NCBI GenBank assembly: GCA_036365515.1
Contig: CM070873.1
Span: 73,620,529 to 73,684,528, forward strand
DNA: 64,000 bases
Source: Torymus aiolomorphi
Taxonomy: Eukaryota; Arthropoda; Insecta; Hymenoptera; Torymidae
Direction: 5' to 3'
The notes under the pieces are model-generated. The model saw nothing but the letters and a program-made list of their open reading frames with translations. It was not told the origin of the DNA and ran no database searches. Of the stretch, positions 11,001 through 21,559 are shown piece by piece. Made by a program: the position numbers and the translations under genes. How positions within the stretch are numbered: position 1 is the stretch's first letter; every line of letters starts with the position of its first letter.

Positions 11001-12443
11001 TTATATATTCTGCCCTAACTACCCTACTCATTATCTCACTCCTCCTCTTCAAAATCTGTAGCCGCCACGAACAAGACAACGCAGATGAACCACTGGTGAG
11101 AACGGAAGAAAACACATCAAGTTACCCAAAAATGAGTTCACCTGACTCACCATTTCCTACTTTACCACCTCCTATGCCGATTATTAATTCCAAAAGAGTA
11201 GATTTCAACCTTTCCCCAGCACGTAGTAAACAAAAAAACCCGACCCATTTGGAATCCATAGTGTAAAAAAAAAAGAGAAATCCAAAAACCCTCCCTTCCC
11301 TTTTGTTTTCCAGGAATAGCATTCATTTGTGTTTTCTCTATTTTCCAGATGATGACCATAGAGAACAAGATCACCCTATTGAGGATCTGCGGCTTCAACC
11401 CGGCAGTCGTAGACTGCCATAGATTTATCTACGACCTACCACCAGGCACAAAAATGCCAAGGCTGTGGAAGGGGGCAGTACTAACGTCCCAAATTAACGT
11501 TCACACCACACCAAGATGTCAGAGGTATTGTTCGTAAAGAAAGAAGTACATGACTTGCTGCAAGAAGTCCCGGATGAAACAGAAGGAAACCAACTACAAA
11601 GATACATCCGCCTGATTAGACCGCAGACCTCAGCACCACCAACCCGTCCTGTAGCCATAGTACCACCGCTATGAAAGAAGGAATCAATCAGCACTAACCG
11701 CATCCAGGGTATCCTAGGATGACTACACGCACCTCGCAGTGCTCCGATCGTCATGGTCGCGCAGAGGAATGGCATTTGAATTCACCTCTACGCGGTCATG
11801 ACCGAACAACATCGCGTAGTAAAAGAAAATTAAGGAAGTCTAGAATAATAATAATAATAATATAAATTTCATTTATTCAATTACGTTATATTATTCTTGT
11901 TAGTTCTAGTTAGAATATTAGGGTATGTTTACCTCTTATGGATTATATTAGTTCGTATTATCTTTTCTTTTATTATATAGTTCTATTTAGTAATTATAGA
12001 TTATATGTCAGTTCATAGTTACAATCATTAGCTTATAAGATAGTTATCTTGTAAGGTTTGAATCGCATTCGTCGATAGACAAACATGAGCCCCGACATAT
12101 GCGATCCAACCAAGGAAACGGCCAAATAATAGTATAATAATCGCTACCAGGCGGTCTGCAAAACGGGACCACCATGTTTTGATGGGTAGGAAAGACCTGT
12201 CCCCCACGAATCAACAATAAATTTCGGGCTTATTCCAAACAAGTCAGCTCGCACAGACGGCAAGTCCCACTGCGTCTCAGTTATAAGGCTAAATTCGTGT
12301 TTGTTGTAACACCTCTGCTCTCTTTTTTGGAAACACAAGGGTAAGTTGCCTATCGTACCATCAAGACATCCGGCCTAAGGCATCTGCCCTTCGCACTCGT
12401 CACCTGAATCCATCGAGGACGATGAAACCTCTGAGTTGGGAGG
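11001..12443 (+). other. Unassigned region with a few short frames
   Basis: I recognise no family. A plus-strand frame at 10970-11266 has a hydrophobic segment (LIISLLLFKI) followed by a proline/serine-rich tail. A frame beginning ATGATG at 11349 is preceded by a pyrimidine-rich stretch ending ttttccag, which looks like a splice acceptor. These could be the 3' end of an LTR element lying upstream of the LTR at 12444, or host exons. An (aat)n run is at about 11848-11862. From 11880 to 12443 I see nothing. Confidence 0.3.
11515..11673 (+). CDS. Small intact reading frame, 52 codons, function unknown
   Basis: An ATG at 11515 opens a frame that runs without a stop to TGA at 11671-11673. The product is acidic in its first half (MSEVLFVKKEVHDLLQEV) and rich in proline and threonine at the end (SAPPTRPVAIVPPL). 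No domain is recognised. It overlaps the end of the frame starting at 11349 in another phase. It may be a small gag- or env-adjacent gene of an LTR element, or chance. Confidence 0.25.
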
Positions 12444-13392
12444 TGTGACGACCTGCGGTCGTATATATGTGTATTTTAATTCTCTCTCTCAAATAATTTC
12501 TTAATTAAGAAGAGAATTAAAATGACACAAACAAAATTCCTTCTTGGTGACGAGTCGCGGTTGCCAAAAGATCGAGACAATGAAAAACAAAGCCATAAAA
12601 CTTGAGATGTCGGATGACCGCCATCGGCACGGAGCACAAAAGCGAGATGCGTTATCGGCTCCAAAACTAGCGCTGATAATGCATGAACGCAGTAACGAAC
12701 ATGCCCGAGATTTATGACCCCGCGTGTATCGATATCGGGCTCCAAACTATAGGAGATCGATATCGGTGCATAAGGTGGAAACCCAGGTACTTCACACCCG
12801 AATAAATAGTGTGATCGCCTGGGCAGCGAAGAACTAGAGTTATTAGTATTAAACTGGACCAAATAATTATGCTCGTAGATACGAGCCCGGGAAACTCCGA
12901 CAGTTCATTGTAAAGGGCAGCGGCCCTCAGTCCAAGTTTTGCCCATTAAGAGTGCAGTCCGGTTTTCCGTAAAACAAAATCGTTTGTTAGAATAGTAGTG
13001 ATAGTAAAAGCATCAGAAAGAATTGTAAAAGAGAGTTATTTTTGTGACGAATAAATAAAAGTGATAGCAAAAATCATTATAAGGAGTATAGTATTGAACG
13101 AGAGTTCCAACCAGAGAAAGAGATAGAGAGATATTGTATAGACAGGACAACAAATAAATAACTAACGATACAAAGTAGGTCATTTAAAAGGTTATTCATT
13201 TAAATAAAACATTTTTCCTGTCACTAGACTCTCGAGTCTGGACGAAATCCTATCCACCCTCCTTGCCTTCTCATGCCACGTTAAAAGATAATCCACTTGC
13301 GTAAACCGCTCGGCGCAAAGTGGAAGTTGCGGGCTCTCGATAATAAAAACAAATTAAATAAATAATTAAAGTTTTCATTTCGGGACGTCGCA
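12444..13392. mobile_element. Probable solo LTR, 949 bp
   Basis: The segment begins TGTGACGACC and ends GGGACGTCGCA. The two ends are imperfect inverted repeats with TG...CA termini, as in many Ty3/Gypsy LTRs. It contains AATAAA-type signals and no ORF with a known domain (12476-12862 minus is a chance frame). No matching target duplication is visible, and the right end abuts a Polinton ATPase fragment directly, so one boundary may be a recombination or deletion point. Confidence 0.45.
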
Positions 13393-13403
13393 ATCATGTA
13401 AAC

Positions 13404-13577
13404 ACAGATATGTCATATGCTCAATTTAGAGATTTCTGTTCAAGTTGCTGGAATAATGATAAGTATGGATTCCTTGTTATCGACAAAGAGAGGGCACTTG
13501 GTGGTAGTCGATATAGAAAGGGGTTCGATCAATTTCATATAAATATATCTGCCCCAAAGCAAAACCAATTAGTATGA
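13404..13577 (+). pseudogene. C-terminal end of a Polinton packaging-type ATPase
   Basis: The open frame after the LTR reads DMSYAQFRDFC, then KYGFLVIDK, then RYRKGFDQF, and stops at 13575-13577. This pattern matches the tail of the FtsK/HerA-type genome-packaging ATPase of Polinton/Maverick elements, and the next genes are also Polinton genes in a plausible order. The Walker A and B parts are missing because the LTR end lies directly upstream. It is a fragment; the assignment rests on motif memory and context. Confidence 0.55.
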
Positions 13578-13599
13578 TTTCAATTGTTCATCAGACAAT

Positions 13600-14538
13600 A
13601 TGGCACACCTCAAGCAAGAGGAAAACGTTCTCAATCAAATTGTAAAATCGAGAGAAGCAGTTAAGCGAAAGTACAAGCAGTTGAGGCAAGATAAAACAGA
13701 TGTAGAAAAGGTGTTGGGGGAAACATTTAAGCCTATTGTAAGTCCACTTGAAAAACTCGTTGATGCTGAATAAAATGAAAAAAGAAAGTAATTAAAAAAA
13801 AGACCGAAGAGGAGCAAGAGCCAAGTTATGTTCAAGAACTTAGCTCAGATAATGAAGATGAAGAGGAATCACAAAGTGATCTTGATGAAACTGTAAAAAA
13901 AAACTGCTAAAAGAGTAGACGCATCATTTGAAACAGCTGAAAGCGGACAGGATGATGACGAAGAAACAGAATTTGTTAAACAAACTTACCTACAGACCTT
14001 AGAAAAACGTCCCAACTCATTCGATAATATATATGGGCTACGAATAGAAGATAATGTAATGAAAATTGGTGACTCACCTATAGATTTTACAAAAACTTAT
14101 GTGAAAGTTCAAAATGTAAACTATTAAAAAACGGCAGATTTACTTCAATTGCTCTTGCAGAAGCAACCCGACTTGATGCACATAGATTCCAATAATATTG
14201 AAAATTATCGAAAAATCGTAGAAGTGACGAATGCTTTTAGAAGAAATTATAGTGAAACTCAACCTCTGCGTAAGAACAACAGTAACAAATATAAGGACTT
14301 CCGACGTCCCTATTTTGATAAATCAATAAACATAAATGTTAGTAGCTCAGGCCTCTTGCCTAAATACAAAATTGAAAGAAAAGGTATGCGTATGGACTAT
14401 GTATACTGTGATGATCCTAACGAATTAGTTGATCGTCTTCGCTTACTCTTGTCTGAATTGGAAGCCGGAAATCAGAGCTACATAAATGAGATTCATTCAA
14501 TCATTGAAGAACTCAAAGAAATAGGTTACATACATTAA
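13600..14538 (+). pseudogene. Polinton-associated conserved gene (DUF8207-like), broken
   Basis: The frame starts at ATG 13600 with a charged, probably coiled-coil N-terminus (VKSREAVKRKYKQLRQ). After several stops and shifts it continues through an acidic linker, an IYGLRIED / MKIGDSPIDF segment and the longest intact piece, 14149-14538 (NIENYRKIVEVTNAF, NNSNKYKDFRRP, DDPNELVDRLRLLL). A second copy of the same gene lies at 28390-29399 on the minus strand. The family is recurrent in insect Polinton contexts and is probably a virion-type structural or accessory protein; its role is not known to me. At least four breaks make this copy non-functional. Confidence 0.6.
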
Positions 14539-14540
14539 GA

Positions 14541-14718
14541 TGTCTTCGAAGAGAGTTCACTTTGATGCTAAACCAGTTATTCATGTGATGCATGTATCCC
14601 AGTCGAGCTGCACGTCACGGAGAATGGGAACAGATAGTACGTGATCGAGAGCGTTTTTGGATGCGAATTCAGAGACTATCTAAAATTATTGAACCTGTAC
14701 TCATACATAAATATAATA
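14541..14718 (+). pseudogene. Small basic Polinton gene remnant
   Basis: An ATG at 14541 opens MSSKRVHFDAKPVIHVMHV, and a shifted frame continues with WEQIVRDRERFWMRIQRL. It lies 2 bp after the preceding gene, as in compact Polinton clusters. Insect Polintons often carry a short basic protein here, of unknown function. A frameshift near 14600 breaks it. Confidence 0.4.
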
Positions 14719-15046
14719 CATATTTGAGTATAAATTGATTGAACTCGATGGTATTGCAGTCAGTTGCAACATGAGTGTCGATGTATTCGGACGTAATCTT
14801 GAGCGTGCTGAAGGTAGTCGTGATCCTCTTGGTGTTGGCTTCAAAGTAACTTCTGACGGACAATACGACATTGACGGCAAGAGGTTATGTAACGTTACCG
14901 AGCTTACCCAATCAGGTAATGCTGTTAATTTGTATACTGTACAGCGCATAATTAAAATAGAAATCAGAAGCATGCATGAAGTAACTGCTAAACTAAGAGC
15001 AGATTTGGACAATTTAGATGTTATTATTGAGGCTCACAGAGATTAA
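14715..15046 (+). pseudogene. Small Polinton gene of unknown function; no initiator ATG
   Basis: The frame is open from 14715 to the stop at 15044-15046 but begins with non-ATG codons. The first ATG is internal (14771). The product contains DVFGRNLERAEGSRDPLGV and a C-terminal helix-prone region rich in E, K, R and L. I do not recognise a domain. Position between other Polinton genes, in the same direction and with close spacing, suggests a virion or accessory protein. Loss of the start codon suggests decay. Confidence 0.4.
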
Positions 15047-15092
15047 ATGGATGCAAAATTTTCAAAAATACAGTCTGTAATTTAGAGCTTAG

Positions 15093-15352
15093 AAGATGCA
15101 GCAAGTAGTTGAAGAGTTTCATTGCATGTTGAAATTACAAGATCCTATAAATAGATCTCGAATTATAAATTTATCACAGTATCGTTCAAGCATTCGTCGA
15201 GAATGGATAAATCAAATAGTACTGTGAACAGCAATATTCCATATACAAAACTTTCTGACAATAGTCAAAAAGATAAAAAAAAGAACGAATCACAGTGGAA
15301 TAATTTTATGAATAAATTTTCTTCTAATACTTTTTCCTTATCTGAACGATAA
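15093..15352 (+). pseudogene. Polinton scraps upstream of integrase
   Basis: A frame from 15094 (MQQVVEEFHCMLKLQ) is followed by a 49-codon ATG frame, 15203-15352 (starting MDKSNSTVNSNIPYTK), which is open to TAA. The first words of this segment recur at 15389-15440 just before the integrase, so a short piece was duplicated locally. No domain is recognised in the 49-codon frame. Confidence 0.35.
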
Positions 15353-15380
15353 AATTACAAGAGATTTCAATAATTCAGAA

Positions 15381-16016
15381 TGAAGGTCATGCAACAGCAA
15401 GTCGTTAAGGAGTTTCATATACCTGCACGTTGAAATTACCGACGACGCAAGTTTATTGTACGTGGCTTGGATGAAACATGGCAAGCTGATCTAGTGGAGA
15501 TGCAGCCTTATGCTCGAGAAAACAATGGCTATAGATATATGCTTACTGTTATCGATGTATTGTTAAGTATGCATGGGCTGTTCCTGTAAAGCAAAAGACT
15601 GGCAATTATGTCACAGCAGCAATGGAGTCTATCTTGCAGCATGGACGCAAACCAACAAATTTGCGAAATTTTCTCCACAAACAAAAATAATTAAGAAGCC
15701 AAAGTTTAAAACTGGAGAAAAAGTAAGAGTGAGCAAGATAAAGCAATTATTTGAGAAGGGTTGTACACCTAATTGGTCCACAGAAATTTTTACAATTAGT
15801 CAAGTAATGGTTACTAATCCAGTTACCTACAAGCTGAAAGACTATCAGAATGAACCCATCGCTCGTGGTTTCTATGAACAAGAACTGCTCAAAGCTAAAT
15901 ATCCGGAAGTCTATCTTGTAGAGAAGGTGCTTAAGAAGAAGGGAAATAAGATTTATGTTAAATGGTTAGGGTTTGATAACCCACACAATAGTTGGATAAG
16001 CGAATTAGATTTATAA
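15381..16016 (+). pseudogene. Polinton integrase with C-terminal chromodomain, frameshifted and internally deleted
   Basis: The core begins near 15439 (RRRKFIVRGLDETWQADLVE), giving the first catalytic D of the retroviral-like DDE fold, and continues to MLTVIDV. A frameshift near 15560 follows, then AWAVPVKQKTG. At about 15660 the sequence jumps to the post-core region, so the second D and the E are deleted. The last intact frame, 15573-16016, holds the basic SH3-like part (GEKVRVSKIKQLFEKG) and a chromodomain (VYLVEKVLKKKGNKIYVKW). Polinton integrases insert linear double-stranded DNA and the chromodomain guides targeting. This copy lacks the active site. Confidence 0.85.
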
Positions 16017-16229
16017 AAGTTGAATTAATAAATAGTAGAATTCAAGAAAGGTGATATGTACTTGCAGTATTTTGGCGGAGGCAATAATGCGTTTGTAGAA
16101 AAAAAGAAGTACTCTATCAAGATGGATTGCAGTTCAATGAATATAAAATTATAATGAAAACACATGTAAAAATTGTGTTTAATAAACGTTTCTTTTACTG
16201 AATATTACTGTTTTTATTTTTCTTTCCTC

Positions 16230-16350
16230 ATATCTCATATGTAAATTAAAGTATTAAGTAGCTTATAAGATAGTGCGCCTACAAAATATTAAATTTCATT
16301 CATATGTCTCAAAATTGTATGCGAGATCTCATCAATAAACTCATGCTCAA
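16230..16350 (+). repeat. Polinton terminal-region sequence, integrase end
   Basis: About 120 bp here (gtattaagtagcttataaga, then aatattaaatttcattcat, then caaaattgtatgcga) recurs at 63275-63395 in the same orientation, with one 12-bp indel. It lies outside the integrase 3' end here and outside the polymerase 5' end there. In both places it reads outward from the element, which is what Polinton terminal inverted repeats should do. The exact terminus was not found. Confidence 0.6.
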
Positions 16351-16814
16351 ATCAAATAAATTCTATATCTCGCGAATGGCTTGAGATATCGAAAAAATAA
16401 GCGAATTTTGATTCTCGAACGAGAAGCGATTATAAGGGCTGTGAATTCATTGGTATTGCCGAATAAAATTTTTATTAATAATTTAACCATTTTTAATTCT
16501 GTAAGTAAGACGAAAGAGTGTGGAGAAGGAGAGCGCAGTTGAAATACTCTAAGTTCCAAGAATCGCAGTGTTAAGGAGATGCCCGAAAGCTTCTATCGTA
16601 ATGAGTCATTCTACTGCTACAATTGCTCGATGACATCTGATATCACACAGTATTCTCCATGATGCACACTGTTCGGCCCAGGGCCACGTATGCTCCACGA
16701 TGCCCACCACAGTTCCGATCCACACGTACGCGCGTTTTGGAAAAAACATTTAATGACGGTGTAATATTTAAAGACGTCAATCGGGGTTTTGGGGGTAAAA
16801 ATTATTTTTTACCT

Positions 16815-16959
16815 TGCGCATTTTTAAGACGTTTGAGGGTTATTGTGCAATCTTCGAGAAGGTACAAATTATTTATCTGTAATTTGACACCTCTTGCAGG
16901 GTCGCACAATTGCACATTTTTAAAACGTTTGAGGGCTATTGTGCAATCTTCGAGAAGGT
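16815..16959. repeat. Two direct repeats of about 49 bp, 96 bp apart
   Basis: 16815-16863 and 16911-16959 both read gca-attttta-a-acgtttgaggg and attgtgcaatcttcgagaag with few differences. They lie in otherwise unassigned DNA. 16360-16814 shows no gene. Confidence 0.7.
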
Positions 16960-18173
16960 TCGATGACGTCACTGCGGGGCCTGCCTATCGAATGTTCTAG
17001 AAGGTTTGTGACGTCCTGCCACATGGACGAGAGGCGGTGTGGGAGAGGGGGGTCGTAGATGGATGAGGTGGTGGGGGAAGCCAGAAACCCCCTAGCTATA
17101 CTACTCCCATGGAGCGGCAAAAGTATTCTGCTGACGACAGAGGGATGACCGACGTGACCTGGCAGCGGGTGAAACTCCAAGCGTCATCGCCAAGAACCTA
17201 GACGGTGGTGGACTCGTGATCCCTCGCTTCGGAGCAGAGCGACCGGCGCACGCGTCAAATTAGCGCGACCAAGCGACATTCCCGAGCGGCACCATCTGCT
17301 CTGAAGTGCGAGCGAGCACGACAACCTTCGAAGCATCACAAGATCCACGGCGCCAAGCAGCCGACGCAGCCACGCATCTCCTCGAACCTTGCAGCAGATG
17401 TCGACTGCGAGTTAATACAAGTGAGTTACGACTTTGTAAACGCCGGTGAATGACGAGTCGCCCTAAACATAAGGCGACCCACTTGATGCACGGTTCTGCA
17501 TTCTCTCTAACCAGCGGGACCGATTATCGTACAATTTTGCTCACAGTAGCACGTCACCATTGCAAGCTCACACTCACATATATATGCGACAAGCGAAGCG
17601 CGACGAAAAGCGTGAGGCACGACTGCGCTCGTGCCGTATAATTAAAGGAAACGACGTAGCAATAAACGTATTATGATTACGCTATGTTAGTAGATTATTT
17701 GCTAGAATATCCGATTCTTCGCATCTCTATCTTTGCATGAATATTACAGTGGGAAGATGATGTTACCCAGGAAAAATATAGGTAGCAGTTCAGGCAGAAC
17801 CAGCTATACACGGGAGACTCACGGCGCCTGACCCGGTGAGAAAGCTCGCCATCAGAAATCTTTCGCGGATTTTATGCGCGCTGCAGCCTGACGCTGATCC
17901 CCTCGGTCTAGATACGAGAATCGTGAGCGCCACGCATAGCCCTTCTGGAATGCGCGCAAGCCTTGGGGTTGCAACATCACAATATGGCTTTGAGACTATA
18001 ACTATTTGCATCAGGGTTTGATAATCACACAAAGTTCTTGCAACAATCTGTAGTATAAAAGTGATTTGGTAGTCTTTTTGTACTTGTGCAATATATTGAC
18101 AGCAATATTTATTCTTAATATCTAAAATCTTTCATGAGTAATATTGATGGATTTTAATTTTTAATACTGATAC
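16960..18173. other. No gene recognised
   Basis: GC-richer DNA up to about 17640 with several short frames on both strands but no motif I can name; AT-rich after that. It would be intron or downstream region of the GEF gene on the minus strand. I looked on the minus strand for the helix that should follow the PH exon and did not find it. Confidence 0.4.
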
Positions 18174-18334
18174 CTGCATTGTTGGTGCTACAAGATGTAT
18201 AATAATTTGATGATTATCTCCTCCAGATTTCAATTCCAGAATAATTTTAAAATCTCGGTTTTCAAGTTGAGATGTACTTGCTCCAGAATTTCCACTTCCA
18301 CTACTATCGCTGATCCCACTTGACATAGAGCAGA
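18174..18334 (-). CDS. PH-domain exon (second half) of a RasGRF-like guanine nucleotide exchange factor
   Basis: This minus-strand exon is bounded by a clear acceptor (ttctgttttag before 18334) and a CAG|GTATCAG donor at 18174. It encodes a serine/glycine-rich loop (SSGISDSSGSGNSGAS) followed by the late PH-domain strands (NRDFKIILELKSGGDNHQ, then IIIHLVAPTMQ). It begins with two bases of a split codon, which fits phase 1 of the upstream donor at 20216. The wording of this half matches the second PH domain of RasGRF-type GEFs, which activate Ras and Rac at membranes. The next exon, with the C-terminal PH helix, was not found nearby, so the gene may continue beyond a long intron or be broken. 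Confidence 0.65.
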
Positions 18335-18370
18335 CTAAAACAGAAAAACATATGTCGCAACTTTTGACAG

Positions 18371-18590
18371 TACATATTGTCGGCTTGGTAAAAGATAGTA
18401 CCAATTCAGAATCCGATTGCATAAGGTACCAATTCAGATGCCGATTAGAGAAGGTACCAATTCGGAATCTGGTTGGTGACGGTACCAGTTCAGAATCCAG
18501 TTGGAAACGGTACCAATTCAGAGTCCGGTTGGAAACGGTACCGACTGACAAAAAAAGACTTCGAAATATATTTTCATCAAAAATGCTTTA
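18371..18590. repeat. Left arm: 30-bp minisatellite (GGTACCAATTCAGA type), inverted with 19720-19960
   Basis: About five units of 30 bp, each with g-taccaattcagaatccg followed by a ttgg-aa tract, run from 18400 to 18545. They end with a segment (agactt...atatattttcatcaaaa) that is also present, inverted, at 19725-19770. The outer ends of both arms share cggcttggtaaaaga. The two arms look like the termini of one foldback-type insertion of about 1.6 kb in the intron. Confidence 0.75.
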
Positions 18591-19719
18591 ATATGAGAGT
18601 TATTTTTACGTGCTATGAAATAATCTTAAATAAAGGTGTTTATTGCCCATGAAAAGAAGCTTGGGCGTGTCACGTGCTCATATACGCACCTGCGCGAAGA
18701 AACGTCGCACCTGAGTGGTAGAGGCTTCGAGCATCCTATATAGAGAAGCTGGCGCTTTTAAACTTTCTTGTATGATTATTTTTCAATCAGTGATTAGTTT
18801 TGGACAACACACTATTGATAGATAAGAGAGAAGGTGTTGATTAAATGTGGATTTACATACGTATATTACTCAATACATAAAGTTTTAACATAAGTTTGTT
18901 ACTACAGTATTTAGATTTACTAATTACATAAAATTTGATTTGAAAAACGAAAGTAATTAGATGTGAAAACCGTAATTTTCAACTATGCTATTGCGACAAT
19001 TATTTGACAACTCGATTTATATAGTTGTAAGTAAAGTTCCGTTTTTAATACAAACTTTCGTCAAAAACGGAATTTACTATACATTAATTGTGTGAGTTAC
19101 TGATTATGAAAAATACATAAAATTTGTGAAGAATGCAAGTTTCACACACGAATTGTTTTTTCTTGTGCACATTTTTTATAACGATTACATCATAAATTCC
19201 ATTCGTTATAAAATCGTATGAAAATTTATAACTATCCCCAATTTTGATGAAATATTGAAAACATAAACAGACATACATTTATTAATATACAGTCTATTCC
19301 CGTTGAACAAAACATTCGTCACGTTGCAATAAAGAGATAAAGATTAGCAGCATTGTTAAATATTGTCTCTCTGTTCAGCCCAGATATAGCACCACAGAGT
19401 GCAACGTAGGCGAAGTGCACTTGTCTCCGCATGCGAAGCAGCTCTTGACAAAAGAATTTTACTCTGTTTCGCGACGGAATCTGCCTCGGATTCAAGGATA
19501 GCTCGCTGGATGCTTAGATCGTGCTTCTACGTACGCAGCCTGAAACACCTATAGGCGGCTACACTCGTATGCTATACATTCTGGCTATGTTGTAGTGCCG
19601 CTAAAAGTAACATGCAAAAATCATAAACTGGAGTACAATTTCTTCTCATCGCACGTAAAAATAGGTCTCCTATCAATGATCAGCATATCAAAAAATCTAC
19701 TGGATGTATACTTATGAAC

Positions 19720-19960
19720 CAATTTTGATGAAAATATATTCCGTAGTATAAAAGTCTTTTTTTTTTGTTGGTGTTGCCAACTTAAATTTGAATAAAAAAA
19801 ATATGTGTTTATATTGGTACCTTTTCGAACCGACTTTCGAATTAGTACCGTTTCCAAACGTATTCTGAATTGGTACTATTTCCAACCGGCTTTCGAATTG
19901 GTACCTTCTCCAATCGGATTCTGAATTCGTACAGTCTTTTACCAAGCCGGCGATATTAGG
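19720..19960. repeat. Right arm of the inverted minisatellite pair
   Basis: Reverse complement of the array at 18371-18590: ttttgatgaaaatatatt at the inner end, four to five 30-bp units (19815-19930), and tcttttaccaagccg at the outer end. Units vary in sequence. Transcripts crossing the intron could fold the two arms together. Confidence 0.75.
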
Positions 19961-20215
19961 TTTTAGGTGAATAAAAAAATTTTCTTTGCAGGAAAACCTC
20001 TAAGTTGGTGTACACCAAGAAAAAAATTAATTGTTTCAGTTAGCGATCTTGCAAAATCATTTGAATGAAATTTGTAAGATTCAATTACATTTTGAATCTG
20101 AGGGATTTTACAAATTATTAAAAACTAGAGAGAGTATCAATTACATTTTGAATTTTAAGAAAGACTATTACTACAGTTATTAAGAAATAATATTTCATCA
20201 GAGCACAATTGTTAC

Positions 20216-20464
20216 CGTCACCATCAGCTACATTTTGTTCACTAGGATCTTCCACTAAAACAGCATCAGCAAGCGGTATTTTTCCTATTTGTGGCACTAA
20301 ATTTAAACGACCATCATCATCAGTTTGGCGAATCGTTAATATCAAATGATTAGAGAAAAGAAAACATTGCCTATGAGCTTCTTTACTGTCACTTTTGCCT
20401 CCGAAGGCTGCAGGTAATCGACTTCGTGCGCCTTTAGGTTTATCCAAAATTTGAATCAATGCTC
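20216..20464 (-). CDS. PH-domain exon (first half) of a RasGRF-like guanine nucleotide exchange factor
   Basis: The exon follows an acceptor (tatatgtttcag) and ends at GACG|GTAAC, leaving phase 1. It encodes ALIQILDKPKGARSRLPA, then the typical PH strand QCFLFSNHLILTIR and DGRLNLV, then GKIPLADAVLVEDPSEQN. These resemble the opening strands of the second PH domain in RasGRF-type exchange factors; the companion exon at 18174-18334 supplies the remaining strands in the right phase. Upstream Rho-GEF (DH) exons were not found within this window, so introns upstream must be long or the copy is partial. No stop or frameshift is present in either exon. Confidence 0.7.
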
Positions 20465-21059
20465 CTGAAACATATATAGTTACGAGAGAATAATGTATCT
20501 CTATTCACAAATCTTGATTTAAACTAATAACTGGTAACTTTTTTGTATGGTCGGTTACATTTATATATTTTTTATTTATGTTCTTGGTAAATACCAAGTC
20601 TGACAATATTGCAATATTAAGTTATATTATTTACGTTGAGTATGAGCGAGCAGACCTCGGTGTTTAAGAGATAGCGATATCTCTCTAGTGTGTATATATG
20701 TATGTATGAAGTCTGACGGGGTCTGCTCCCCACCCCTTCGTCGCCATACGTCTGTATCCGTCCTACACCCACGCTGCTGCTGCTCCACTTGTCTGTGCCG
20801 TTTTTGCGGTTTGTACTACCGAGCGCGCAACACGCTGCCATACGTTCGCGTTTAAGATATATACAGTAAACACATCTGTGATTTTATATAACCACTGTGA
20901 TATGAGCACTTTTTTGATACTACGTGTTGTTCTTAGTTTTCCTTCTTTGCATTCATGAACGGATTTGGAGGTGAACATTTAATGTTCTATATGTAAAGGT
21001 ATATTAAGAAAGTTTTTAAAAGTATAATATAAGTGTACATTGACAGTTGAATTAAAGTG
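20465..21059. other. No gene seen; upstream intron of the GEF gene or intergenic
   Basis: Short frames at 20617-20978 on the minus strand contain no recognisable domain. The exon acceptor at 20465 requires an upstream intron here. I see no repeat of note. Confidence 0.4.
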
Positions 21060-21559
21060 TTTGCAATAGCTTAGTAGATAAGCAATAGCGGCTCTGGAAC
21101 ACTTCTTGGAATTCCAGGTATTCCAGAACCGCTATGGGATTTTTGGAACATAGATGTTCCAGAATTACACAGGACTAGTTAAACCAAGTGTTCGAGAATT
21201 CCATGTGGCTAGTTAACCCAAGTGTTCCAGAACTGCACGGGACTAGTTAACCCACGTACGTTCCAGAATTGCACGAGGTGAGCTAACCGACGCGTGTGAT
21301 TGGTCGAGCAGCCTGCTGCCTTCGGCCTGCGGTCGGAGGACGGCTGTTAGCGGTCAGCTGTGGCGCTGCGAGCGTTTCGAACCGAGCGCAAGCAAGAACA
21401 CGTTATATACACGTGTTATAGGTTATGGGATAGGTTCTCAATAGAAACGTAGAAAAGATTGTAAGGGAGGAAGGATGTAGGTCCCGACCATCTCCTACAT
21501 TTGTGAGGTACTCCGATTAATTAATATCCCACCAAAGTCAACATCTCTTACACATATGA

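Larger units (their letters stand above)
18335..20215 (-). other. Intron of the GEF gene, holding an inverted minisatellite pair
   Basis: The intron runs from the GACG|GTAAC donor to the TTTTAG|TC acceptor and joins the exons in frame. It is 1.88 kb and contains the inverted arms described separately (18371-18590 and 19720-19960) with about 1.1 kb between them. A short hairpin (15-bp arms 19031-19045 and 19063-19077) is in the loop. No other gene is seen inside. Confidence 0.6.

Noticed and set aside
12476..12862. 128-codon minus-strand frame
   Set aside because: Lies within the probable LTR at 12444-13392; no domain.
18400..18545. CRISPR-like 30-bp repeats
   Set aside because: No spacers; a head-to-tail minisatellite with an inverted partner at 19815-19930.
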